A DNA stretch of 35,525 nucleotides, taken from assembly GCA_046596415.1 (NCBI GenBank), contig JBKJML010000165.1:1-35525 (forward strand), written 5' to 3'. Of the stretch, positions 1 through 7,134 are shown piece by piece (positions within the stretch are counted from its first letter, which is position 1; the number at the start of each line of letters is the position of its first letter). The notes beneath the pieces were generated by a model. The model was not told where the DNA came from. It saw only the letters and a list, made by a program, of their open reading frames with translations, and did not search any database. A program made the translations under genes and the position numbers. Source of the stretch: JBKJML01 sp046596415 (GTDB lineage Bacteria; Actinomycetota; Thermoleophilia; Gaiellales; Gaiellaceae).

Positions 1-1
1 T

Positions 2-64
2 GCGCAGGATCTGCTCGACGGCGGAAAAGTGCCGCAAAACCGCATGGTTGAGCCGAAAGCATAG
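2..64 (+). CDS. possible 3' end of an upstream gene (partial)
   Basis: One frame is open from the left edge to a TAG at 62-64 and would encode the tail AQDLLDGGKVPQNRMVEPKA. The composition looks protein-like and no other frame is clearly better. The piece is too short to name. If real, the putative HU promoter lies across its last codons. It could equally be chance, since a GC-rich 60-base stretch without stops is common. Confidence 0.3.
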   Translation, partial: AQDLLDGGKVPQNRMVEPKA

Positions 65-76
65 GACTGTTAGGGT
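48..76 (+). promoter_or_regulatory. candidate sigma-A type promoter for HU
   Basis: TTGAGC (48-53) and TAGGGT (71-76) are separated by 17 nt, the standard spacing for the housekeeping sigma factor. Transcription would begin near 83, giving a leader of about 37 nt that carries the AGGAGGAG ribosome site. The -10 match is only moderate. Confidence 0.4.
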
Positions 77-119
77 CCCAGGCGGGTTTCCGAAGCACCA
101 CGAACAGGAGGAGTGGCAA

Positions 120-401
120 GTGACTAAGCAGGAGTTCGTCGATGCCGTCGCCTCGAAGAGCGGCCTTTCGCGCCGCGACGCGAGTTCCGCGGTCGATGCT
201 TTTCTCGACACGATCACCGACACGCTGAAGCGCCGCGATGCGGTGACGTTCACCGGCTTCGGGAAGTTCTCGACGTCGGATCGCGCGGCCCGCGAAGGTG
301 TGAACCCGCGGAATCCGACGCAGAAGGTGCACATCCCGGCCGCAACCGTGCCGAAGTTCTCGGCCGGCAGCCAGCTCAAGGCTGCGGTCAAGGCCGGCTA
401 G
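120..401 (+). CDS. hup: HU-family DNA-binding protein
   Basis: A 93-residue nucleoid protein of the HU/IHF family, which binds and bends DNA as a dimer. The sequence begins VTKQEFVDAVASKSGLS, then shows the helix-turn-helix base, the FTGFGKF strand and the arm signature around NPRNPTQKVHIPAA, ending KFSAGSQLKAAV as usual for HU. There is no Lys/Ala-rich C-terminal tail of the kind seen in mycobacterial HupB. The GTG at 120 is chosen over an upstream ATG at 48: AGGAGGAG at 106-113 sits 6 nt before it, and the extra 24 residues of the longer form do not resemble HU. The gene is followed by a strong hairpin, so it is probably monocistronic. Confidence 0.95.
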   Translation: MTKQEFVDAVASKSGLSRRDASSAVDAFLDTITDTLKRRDAVTFTGFGKFSTSDRAAREGVNPRNPTQKVHIPAATVPKFSAGSQLKAAVKAG

Positions 402-426
402 CGACCGGCTTCGCTCCTCCGAGGAT

Positions 427-460
427 CGCGATGAGGGCCCCACACGGGGCCCTCATCGCG
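427..460 (+). terminator. intrinsic terminator hairpin after HU
   Basis: A perfect 15-bp inverted repeat (427-441 with 446-460) closes a 4-nt ACAC loop. There is no T-tract afterwards (AGCGGGGGAG), as is common for terminators in GC-rich actinobacteria. It separates HU from the SOS-type promoter of the next gene. Confidence 0.7.
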
Positions 461-483
461 AGCGGGGGAGAAACAGAGGCTGC

Positions 484-513
484 TTGTAAAGCGAACATAC
501 GTTCGCCTATGCT
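484..513 (+). promoter_or_regulatory. promoter of the exonuclease gene
   Basis: TTGTAA (484-489) and TATGCT (508-513) lie 18 nt apart. The start codon GTG at 520 is only 6 nt past the -10 box, so the message is probably leaderless. A LexA-type palindrome fills the spacer. Confidence 0.6.
491..506. promoter_or_regulatory. LexA/SOS box
   Basis: GCGAACATACGTTCGC contains CGAAC-N4-GTTCG, the known Gram-positive SOS operator pattern (B. subtilis and mycobacterial LexA). It lies between the -35 and -10 boxes, where bound LexA would block RNA polymerase. The gene behind it encodes a repair-type nuclease, which fits SOS control. Confidence 0.75.
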
Positions 514-519
514 CGAGCG

Positions 520-2157
520 GTGCAACTCTCGTTCGATGCCGCCGACCGGCTCGTCGATCTCGTCGAGGAGCGGCGCGGCCCGGTCCAGGCCGAGGACGCT
601 GCGCGCGCGCTCTACGCGCTTCGCAACCTGCCCGCCGGGCTAGCGCGAGAGTTGCTCGACGATGTCGTCTCGAACGACGCCCGCCTCGCGTGGCGCGGCG
701 CCTCCGTCGCTCTCGCGGACGCACCTGGGAACGGCCTCGCTCTGGAGTCGGCGACCTACGTCGTCGTCGACCTCGAGACCACCGGCCTGCGACCGGGCAG
801 CGCCGGCATCTGCGAGATCGGCGCCGTGCGGGTCCGCGGGCTCGAGCTCGAGGAGCGATTCGAGACGCTCGTCAACCCGGGCACCTCGCTGCCGGCGGCG
901 ATCACGGCGCTGACCGGGATCCGCGTCGCTGACCTGCGGGGCGCGCCGTCGCCGCAGCTCGCCGTGCGCCGCTTCCTCGAGTTCGCCGGCGACGCCGTGC
1001 TCGTCGCCCACAACGCCCGCTTCGACCTCGGTTTCCTCGACCGGGAGGTCGAGCGGCTCACCGGCCGGCGCATCGCGGCGCCGGTCGTCGACACACTCTG
1101 GCTCGCCCGCCGTCTGCTCGAGGGGCGGACACGGAGCGCCGGCCTCGGCGCACTCGCCTGCTTCTTTGGCACCGCCGCCCAACCGTGCCACCGGGCGCTC
1201 GCCGACGCCGAGGCGACGGCCGAGATCCTGCTGGCGCTGATCGGGCTCGCGCAGGAGCGGGGCACGACGACGGTTGCCGAGCTCGTCGACCTCTCCGCCC
1301 CCCGGGCCCGGCGCCTGCACGCCAAGCGCGGTCTCGCGGCCGGCGCGCCCACCCGGCCGGGCGTCTATCTCTTCCGCGACCGCAACGACCAGGTGCTCTA
1401 TGTCGGTCGCGCCCGCGACCTGCGGGCACGCCTTCGCTCGTACTTCCGCACCGACCGGCAGCGGCCCGCCGTCGAGGCGGCGCTCGGCGCGCTCGACCGG
1501 ATCGAGTGGCGCGTGCTCGGCTCCGAGCTCGAGGCGGGGCTCGAGGAGCTACGGCTCCTGCGCGAGCTGCGGCCACCGGCGAACGCCCGCTCGGCCCGCC
1601 CCGACCGGCACGTCTACCTCCGCCGCCGCGGCGCCGGCTTCGTCGTCTCGTCGCAACCAGGCCCGCTCGGGCCGATCCGGAGCCGCCGCGTCGCGAAGCG
1701 CGCAGCGCGGGCGCTCGACGGCTTCGACGGCGAGGAGCTCGCCCACGCCCTGCCCCCGCTCCGGGCGAGGCTCGCGCGACTCGCGACCGCGCAGCGCTAC
1801 GAGGACGCAGCCCAGGTTCGTGATCGCGTCGCCGCACTGGAGGAGGTCGTCGCCGGGATCGCCGAGCTCGACCGGCTGCGCGCGCTCGAGCTCTGCCTGC
1901 TCGCGCCGGCCGCCGAGCACGGCTTTCGACGCGCCTTCTTCGTCAGCGGTGGGCGCGTCGCCGCCGAACGGACGCTCGTCGGTGGCCCCGCCGGCAGGCT
2001 CGAGGTCGAGGCGGGCCTCGCGCTCACACGACGTGCCGGGCCGTCGCTTGCGCCCGAGGACGGCGACGAGCTGCTGCTCGTCGGCTCGTTCCTCCGGCAC
2101 CCGCCGCCCGAGCTACGGGTCGCCGCCCTGAGTGCCGAGGCAATCCTCGCCGCCTGA
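520..2157 (+). CDS. DEDD exonuclease fused to GIY-YIG (Cho/UvrC-like) endonuclease
   Basis: A 545-residue two-nuclease fusion of the actinobacterial DnaQ-UvrC-like type (Rv2191 in M. tuberculosis is the family example I recall). After a roughly 75-residue helical N-terminus comes a DnaQ-type 3'-5' exonuclease: Exo I VDLETTG with metal ligands Asp84 and Glu86, Exo II VAHNARFDLGFL, and Exo III CHRALADAEAT. A GIY-YIG nuclease domain follows (GVYLF at about 281-285, LYVGRARDL at about 293-301), then a UVR-like helix RYEDAAQVRDRV near 425-437. The UvrC C-terminal RNase H-like and HhH regions are absent, as in E. coli Cho, which is also SOS-induced. The predicted role is processing damaged DNA ends or lesions. 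The GTG start follows from the leaderless promoter at 484-513. Confidence 0.9.
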   Translation: MQLSFDAADRLVDLVEERRGPVQAEDAARALYALRNLPAGLARELLDDVVSNDARLAWRGASVALADAPGNGLALESATYVVVDLETTGLRPGSAGICEIGAVRVRGLELEERFETLVNPGTSLPAAITALTGIRVADLRGAPSPQLAVRRFLEFAGDAVLVAHNARFDLGFLDREVERLTGRRIAAPVVDTLWLARRLLEGRTRSAGLGALACFFGTAAQPCHRALADAEATAEILLALIGLAQERGTTTVAELVDLSAPRARRLHAKRGLAAGAPTRPGVYLFRDRNDQVLYVGRARDLRARLRSYFRTDRQRPAVEAALGALDRIEWRVLGSELEAGLEELRLLRELRPPANARSARPDRHVYLRRRGAGFVVSSQPGPLGPIRSRRVAKRAARALDGFDGEELAHALPPLRARLARLATAQRYEDAAQVRDRVAALEEVVAGIAELDRLRALELCLLAPAAEHGFRRAFFVSGGRVAAERTLVGGPAGRLEVEAGLALTRRAGPSLAPEDGDELLLVGSFLRHPPPELRVAALSAEAILAA

Positions 2158-2162
2158 CCGAG

Positions 2163-2168
2163 TACCCT
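2163..2168 (+). promoter_or_regulatory. -10 box for leaderless pyrF
   Basis: TACCCT lies 7 nt before the pyrF ATG, in the 18-nt gap after the exonuclease gene. No Shine-Dalgarno is present, so a leaderless transcript is likely. No clear -35 is visible. Confidence 0.35.
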
Positions 2169-2175
2169 GTCGCCG

Positions 2176-3108
2176 ATGGCGCACGACCTCGACGCCGGCC
2201 CCGCGATCGCCACCGTGGCGTTCGCCGACCGGCTTGCCGAGGCGGTCGAGCGCAAGCGCAGCCAGCTCGTCGTCGGGCTCGACCCGATGCTCGACCTCCT
2301 GCCGGTCGAGCTCTCGGGCGAGGCGCTGCTCGGACGAGAGGAGTCGGCCGCCGCCGTCGGCCGGTTCTGCCGCGGCATCATCGACGCCGTCGCACCCTCG
2401 GTCGTAGCTGTGAAGCCACAGCTCGCGTTCTTCGAGGCGCTCGGCGCGCCCGGCTTCGCCGCGCTCGAGGAGACCTGCGGCTACGCGAGGGACGCCGGCC
2501 TGCTCGTGATTGCCGACGCCAAGCGTGGCGACATCGGCTCGACCGCTCGCGCCTACGCTGCTGCCTACCTCGAGCCCCGCGGCGATGGCCCGCCGCTCGC
2601 CGATGCGCTCACCGTCAACACCTACCTGGGCGGCGAGTCGATCGAGCCCTTCCTGCTGGCCTGCCGCCGCCACGGCGCCGGCATCTTCTGCCTCGTACGC
2701 ACCTCGAATGCGGGCGCGGCGGACGTACAGGAGCTGACCCTCTCCGACGGGACGCCGGTCTGGCACCAGGTCGCGAAGCTCGTCGCAGAGTGGGGTGAGG
2801 ACCTGGTCGGCGAGCGTGGCCTCTCGAGCGTCTGCGCCGTCGTCGGCGCGACCGTGCCGCGGGCGGTGGCCGAAGCGCGCCGCCTGATGCCACAGGCAGT
2901 CCTGCTCCTGCCCGGAGTCGGTGCACAGGGCGCCACTCCGGCCGACGTCGCCCGCGCCTTCACAAGCGGTCCGGCGAGCGCGCTCGTCACCGCCTCGCGC
3001 TCGGTCATCTACGCCTCTCGCTCGTCAGCCGAGTCCGACTGGCGCGCTGCCGCGGGCGCCGAGGCGTCACGTCTGCGCGCCGACGTCTGGGCCGTCTCCG
3101 GCTGGTGA
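2176..3108 (+). CDS. pyrF: orotidine 5'-phosphate decarboxylase (type 2)
   Basis: A 310-residue enzyme that converts OMP to UMP, the last step of de novo pyrimidine synthesis. The length and the N-terminal VVGLDPMLDLLP fit the longer 'type 2' subfamily found in actinobacteria. The catalytic Lys-Asp array is visible as VIADAKRGDIGSTARAYA, the phosphate-side DALTVNTYLG follows, and the C-terminal LLLPGVGAQG and ALVTASRS loops bind the phosphate. No other pyrimidine gene is nearby. Its TGA overlaps the next ATG by one base (TGATG), so the LysM protein downstream is probably translated by coupling. Confidence 0.95.
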   Translation: MAHDLDAGPAIATVAFADRLAEAVERKRSQLVVGLDPMLDLLPVELSGEALLGREESAAAVGRFCRGIIDAVAPSVVAVKPQLAFFEALGAPGFAALEETCGYARDAGLLVIADAKRGDIGSTARAYAAAYLEPRGDGPPLADALTVNTYLGGESIEPFLLACRRHGAGIFCLVRTSNAGAADVQELTLSDGTPVWHQVAKLVAEWGEDLVGERGLSSVCAVVGATVPRAVAEARRLMPQAVLLLPGVGAQGATPADVARAFTSGPASALVTASRSVIYASRSSAESDWRAAAGAEASRLRADVWAVSGW

Positions 3109-3458
3109 TGGGCGACCCGCGTCTCGCACGCTACGGCGCCCCGGCCGCGTTCCTGCTCGCCGTAACGGTCGCCGTGCTCCTCGTCCGCGCCGGGCTGGAC
3201 GGCGCCGACCCGCCCGCCGCGTCGCCTGCCACCACCGTCGGACAACCTTCGAGCACGCAAACGACGGCCACCACGGCGACCGGAACGACGAGCGCCGTGA
3301 CCGACACAACGGCGGCGGAGTACTACGAGATCCAGCGTGGAGACACGCTCGCTGCGGTCGCATCCCGTTACTCGACGAGCGTCGAGGCGCTGCTGACCCT
3401 GAACGACGGTCTCGACCCGGTCGCGCTCCAGGTCGGCCAGCGTGTACGCGTGAAGTAG
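3108..3458 (+). CDS. membrane-anchored LysM-domain protein
   Basis: A 116-residue protein with one N-terminal membrane helix (about residues 10-28, YGAPAAFLLAVTVAVLLVRA), a Thr/Ala/Ser-rich extended linker, and one C-terminal LysM domain of about 45 residues (YYEIQRGDTLAAVASRYS through VGQRVRVK). LysM binds N-acetylglucosamine polymers such as peptidoglycan, so the protein probably tethers the membrane to the cell wall. It sits 12 nt before a D,D-carboxypeptidase gene, which supports a cell-wall role. An in-frame GTG at 3105 is an alternative start; ATG 3108 is preferred because of the TGATG junction with pyrF. Confidence 0.85.
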   Translation: MGDPRLARYGAPAAFLLAVTVAVLLVRAGLDGADPPAASPATTVGQPSSTQTTATTATGTTSAVTDTTAAEYYEIQRGDTLAAVASRYSTSVEALLTLNDGLDPVALQVGQRVRVK

Positions 3459-3461
3459 ATT
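3456..3461 (+). promoter_or_regulatory. possible -10 box for the carboxypeptidase gene
   Basis: TAGATT overlaps the stop of the LysM gene and lies 9 nt before the GTG at 3471. The 12-nt gap has no Shine-Dalgarno. It may be an internal leaderless promoter. Confidence 0.3.
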
Positions 3462-3470
3462 GTCCGCCGC

Positions 3471-4595
3471 GTGAAGCGACGGACGACTCTCGTCCTCGCG
3501 GTCGCGGCGCTCGTCGGGGCGGCGCCGGCCGCGTCGGCGCCACCGCAGGTGCAGGCTCGGGCGTATCTCGTCATGAATGCCGCGACGGGCGAGACGCTCG
3601 CGTCACGCAACGCCTCGAAGCCGCTGCCGATCGCGAGCATCACGAAGCTGATGACGGTGCTCGTCACGCTCGACCGAGCCGAGCTCGACGATGTCGTCAC
3701 CGTCAGCCGCGGCGCGGCCGCTGTCGGCGAGTCGACGATCTCGCTCCGGGCCGGGGAGCGGATCGCGGTCGCCGATCTGATCCGTGCCGCGCTGATCCAG
3801 AGCGCGAACGATGCGGCGACCGCGCTCGCCGCCCATGTCGGCGGCGGCTCGGTCGAGCGGTTCGTCGGGCTGATGAACGCGAAGGCGCGCGCGCTCGGCC
3901 TCCGCGACACCGAGTTCGAAAACCCGGACGGGCTCGACGCGCCGGGGCACGTCTCGAGCGCGCGTGACGTGACGAGGCTCGCGCGGATTGCGATGCGCAA
4001 CCCGTTCGTCAGCTCCACCGTCCGGCTCGAGACGGCGACGATCGCGGGCCACCGGCGGCTGCACACCTGGAACGACCTGCTCGGCGCCTTCCCGCGGACG
4101 ATCGGCGTCAAGACCGGCCACACCGACGACGCGGGGTGGTCTGAGGTCGCCGCCGTGCGAGGGCGCGGGACGACGATCTACGCCACGATCCTCGGCGGCC
4201 CGAGCCGCGAACAGCGCAACGCCGACCTCCAACGGCTGCTCGCCTGGGGCCTCGCGCGCTACCGCGTCGTCCCGGCCGTCTCGACGGGCCGCGTCTACGC
4301 CACCGCTGCGGCGCCGTACGGCCTCGAGCCGGTCCGGCTCGTCGCGCAACGCCCGCTGCTCCGTGTCGTGCGGCTCGGCCGGGCGCTCGTCGAGCAGGTC
4401 GTCGCCCCGACCGCCGTCTCGCTCCCCGTCCACGCGGGGCAGCGCCTCGGCGAAGTGCGCGTGCTCGACAAGGGCCGGGTGGTCGCCGTCGCGCCCCTCG
4501 TCGCCGCCGAGTCGCTCGAGCGCCCCGGTGCTCGCGGCCGCGCACGCTTCTACGCGAGGCGTACTCTGCATCACTTGAAGGGGTTGATCGCATGA
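3471..4595 (+). CDS. dacA: D-alanyl-D-alanine carboxypeptidase (S11 / PBP5 type)
   Basis: A 374-residue exported low-molecular-mass penicillin-binding protein that trims the terminal D-Ala from peptidoglycan pentapeptides. A signal peptide (KRR, then a hydrophobic stretch, then AAPAASA, cleavage near residue 23) precedes the catalytic domain. All three active-site motifs are present: SITK (nucleophile Ser56, Lys59), SAN (111-113) and KTG (214-216). The C-terminal region after about residue 260 resembles the PBP5 beta domain. The very end (ARRTLHHLKGLIA) is basic and could form a membrane-associating helix as in PBP5; this is inference. It overlaps the next gene by ATGA. Confidence 0.93.
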   Translation: MKRRTTLVLAVAALVGAAPAASAPPQVQARAYLVMNAATGETLASRNASKPLPIASITKLMTVLVTLDRAELDDVVTVSRGAAAVGESTISLRAGERIAVADLIRAALIQSANDAATALAAHVGGGSVERFVGLMNAKARALGLRDTEFENPDGLDAPGHVSSARDVTRLARIAMRNPFVSSTVRLETATIAGHRRLHTWNDLLGAFPRTIGVKTGHTDDAGWSEVAAVRGRGTTIYATILGGPSREQRNADLQRLLAWGLARYRVVPAVSTGRVYATAAAPYGLEPVRLVAQRPLLRVVRLGRALVEQVVAPTAVSLPVHAGQRLGEVRVLDKGRVVAVAPLVAAESLERPGARGRARFYARRTLHHLKGLIA

Positions 4596-5542
4596 TCGTC
4601 ACCGTCACCATGAACGCGGCGCTCGACCGGACGCTGACCGTCCCGAATTTCCAGAAGGGGCACCGGCATCGGTCGAGCGGCGTCGTCACGCTCGCGGGCG
4701 GCAAGGGGATCAACATCGCCCGGGCACTGAAGCAGCTCGACGTCCCGGTCGTCGCGACCGGCCTCGCCGGTGGCCGCACCGGCACCCGGATCGTCGAGGA
4801 GCTCACCACGGAGGCGATCCTGAACGACTTCGTCCGGATCGGTGACGAGTCGCGCACGTCGACCGCCGTCGTCGACCCGACCGCGAGCGCGTACACCGAG
4901 ATCAACGAGTGGGGCCCGCAGGTGTCCACCGACGAGCTCTCGATCCTGCTCGAGAAGATCCATTACCTCTCGCGTGGCGCCGAGTACGTCGTCTTCGCCG
5001 GGTCGCTGCCGCGCGCGGTGGAGGAGGGCTTCTACGCCGAAGCGATTCGCGACCTGAACCGGCGCGGCGTCCACGTCGTGCTCGACACCGACGGCGAGCC
5101 GCTGCGCCTCGGCACCGAGGCGGAGCCATGGCTCATCAGCCCGAACCAGGCCGAGGCAGAGCTGCTCGTCGGCCAGGAGCTCGATGACCCCGACGACTAT
5201 CTGATGGCGCTCGACGCGATCGCCGAGCTCGGCGCGCGCAACGTCCACATCACGATGGAGAACGGCTGCTTCGGGCTCTTCCGCGAGGATCGGCAGGTGC
5301 ACCGCTATCGCGCCGTGGCGCCACCGGTCGAGTCGATCTCGGTCGTCGGCGCGGGTGACGTGCTGCTCGCCCAGTTCATCGCCGCCAGGCTCGCTGGTCG
5401 CCCCTCCGATGAGGCGCTTCGACTCGCCGTCGCCGCGGGAGCTGCCTCGACGCTGCAGATCGGCGCCGGGCGCTTCGACCCCCGCGACGCCGGCCGGCTG
5501 GCCGCGTCGGTGCAGGTCGAGGAGCTCGATCCCGTCAGCTAG
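4592..5542 (+). CDS. PfkB-family sugar kinase (1-phosphofructokinase/hexose kinase type)
   Basis: A 316-residue ribokinase-fold kinase of the FruK/LacC/PfkB branch. It begins IVTVTMNAALDRTL and carries the first PfkB signature GGKGINIARAL (about 38-48), the substrate-contact FAGSLP, SPNQAEAELL, and the second signature VGAGDVLLAQF, whose Asp is the catalytic base. The family phosphorylates fructose 1-phosphate, fructose 6-phosphate or tagatose 6-phosphate with ATP; the substrate cannot be read from sequence. No PTS genes are nearby. The ATG overlaps the dacA stop (ATGA), with GAAGGGG about 8 nt upstream. Confidence 0.88.
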   Translation: MIVTVTMNAALDRTLTVPNFQKGHRHRSSGVVTLAGGKGINIARALKQLDVPVVATGLAGGRTGTRIVEELTTEAILNDFVRIGDESRTSTAVVDPTASAYTEINEWGPQVSTDELSILLEKIHYLSRGAEYVVFAGSLPRAVEEGFYAEAIRDLNRRGVHVVLDTDGEPLRLGTEAEPWLISPNQAEAELLVGQELDDPDDYLMALDAIAELGARNVHITMENGCFGLFREDRQVHRYRAVAPPVESISVVGAGDVLLAQFIAARLAGRPSDEALRLAVAAGAASTLQIGAGRFDPRDAGRLAASVQVEELDPVS

Positions 5543-5557
5543 GCCGTCGGGTGAGGC

Positions 5558-5566
5558 TGTTAGCAT
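5558..5566 (+). promoter_or_regulatory. extended -10 promoter for guaBA
   Basis: TGtTAGCAT is an extended -10 element in the 104-nt gap before guaB. Transcription from about 5573 gives a leader of about 70 nt. I see no purine riboswitch core in it, only a weak CGGAG ribosome site near 5633-5637. Confidence 0.4.
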
Positions 5567-5646
5567 CGGTACCCAGTTGAGACTTCCGAGCCGGCAGCGA
5601 CACCTCGAGCGATCCTGGCTCTCGTGCGGGAACGGAGCCGTCTCGC

Positions 5647-7134
5647 ATGGAGCATGAGCTCGACTGGGACACGAAGTTCGGCAAGGAAGGGCTCACCTTC
5701 GACGACGTGCTGCTGCTGCCGGCCGAGTCGTCGGTGCTCCCGAACGACGTCGTCACCACCACCCGCCTGACGCGCACGATCGCGCTCAACATCCCGGTCG
5801 TTTCGGCCGCGATGGACACCGTCACCGAGGCTCGGCTCGCGATCGCCCTCGCGCGCCAGGGGGGAATCGGGATCGTCCACCGCAACCTCTCGATCGAGGA
5901 CCAGGTGGCAGAGGTCGACCGGGTGAAGCGCTCCGAGTCCGGGATGATCGTCGAGCCAGTGACCTTGCGCCCCGACGATCTCGTCGGCGACGCGCTCGCA
6001 TTGATGGCCCGCTACCACATCTCCGGCGTGCCGATCACGACGGGCGACGGCCTGCTCGTCGGCATCCTGACGAACCGCGACCTCCGCTTCGGCGCCGACG
6101 AGCACGCGCCGATCTCGGCGCTGATGACCGCCCGTGACCTCGTCACGGCGCCGGTCGGGACGACGCTCGAGGACGCCGGCGCGATCCTTGGCCGTCACAA
6201 GATCGAGAAGCTGCCGGTCGTCGACGCGGACGGGCGCCTGTGCGGCCTGATCACGGTCAAGGACATTCAGAAGCGGATCGAGTTTCCCCTTTCGACGAAG
6301 GACGAGCGAGGCCGCCTCCAAGTCGGTGCTGCCGTCGGGGTCGGTCCGGACGCCTTCGAGCGCGCCGGGGCTCTGATCGCAGCCGAGGTCGACGTGCTCG
6401 TTGTCGACACCGCGCACGGCCACTCGAACGGTGTGCTCGAGATGGTGCGCAGGATCAAGGGCAGCTACGACATCGAGGTGATCGCGGGCAATATCGCGAC
6501 CGCCGAGGCGACGGAGGCGCTGATCGACGCGGGCGCCGACGCGGTCAAGGTCGGCATCGGGCCCGGCTCGATCTGCACGACGCGGGTCGTCGCGGGCGTC
6601 GGCGTGCCGCAGGTGAGCGCCGTCTTCGACTGTGCCGAGGCCGCGGCACGCCACGGCGTCCCCGTGGTTGCCGACGGTGGCCTCACCTCCTCCGGCGACA
6701 TTGCGAAGGCGATCGCCGCCGGCGCCGACACGGTCATGCTCGGCTCGATGCTCGCCGGCACCGACGAGAGCCCGGGCGACGTGATCCTCGTCCAGGGCGA
6801 GCGCTTCAAGGAGTACCGCGGCATGGGCTCGCTCGGTGCGATGAAGGGACGCTCGTTCTCGAAGGACCGCTACTTCCAGGGTGACGTCGAGGACGTCGAC
6901 AAGCTGGTGCCGGAGGGGATCGAGGGTCGCGTCCCCTACAAGGGGCCGCTCCAGCCGATCGTCTACCAGCTCGTCGGGGGGCTCCGGATGGCGATGGGCT
7001 ACTGCGGCGCCGAGACGGTCGGTGCGCTCCAAGCGCGCTCGCGTTTCGTCCGCATCACCGGCGCCGGGCTGCGCGAGAGCCATCCGCACGACATCACGAT
7101 CTCCAAGGACTCGCCGAACTACCGGCGGTCTTGA
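5647..7134 (+). CDS. guaB: IMP dehydrogenase
   Basis: A 495-residue enzyme that oxidises IMP to XMP with NAD+, the committed step to GMP. The TIM barrel begins with KEGLTFDDVLLLPAES. Two CBS domains are inserted at about residues 95-215 (MIVEPVTLRPDDLVGDAL through LITVKDIQKRIEF). The catalytic loop GPGSICTTRVVAGVG has Cys310, and the flap region includes SLGAMKGRSFSKDRYF and MGYCGAETV. Length and domain order are standard. The stop is overlapped by the TTG start of guaA, so guaB and guaA form one operon for XMP to GMP synthesis. Confidence 0.97.
   Translation: MEHELDWDTKFGKEGLTFDDVLLLPAESSVLPNDVVTTTRLTRTIALNIPVVSAAMDTVTEARLAIALARQGGIGIVHRNLSIEDQVAEVDRVKRSESGMIVEPVTLRPDDLVGDALALMARYHISGVPITTGDGLLVGILTNRDLRFGADEHAPISALMTARDLVTAPVGTTLEDAGAILGRHKIEKLPVVDADGRLCGLITVKDIQKRIEFPLSTKDERGRLQVGAAVGVGPDAFERAGALIAAEVDVLVVDTAHGHSNGVLEMVRRIKGSYDIEVIAGNIATAEATEALIDAGADAVKVGIGPGSICTTRVVAGVGVPQVSAVFDCAEAAARHGVPVVADGGLTSSGDIAKAIAAGADTVMLGSMLAGTDESPGDVILVQGERFKEYRGMGSLGAMKGRSFSKDRYFQGDVEDVDKLVPEGIEGRVPYKGPLQPIVYQLVGGLRMAMGYCGAETVGALQARSRFVRITGAGLRESHPHDITISKDSPNYRRS

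Noticed and set aside
5543..5646. Purine riboswitch before guaB
   Set aside because: None of the conserved junction bases of the purine aptamer can be found; only a simple extended -10 promoter is evident.
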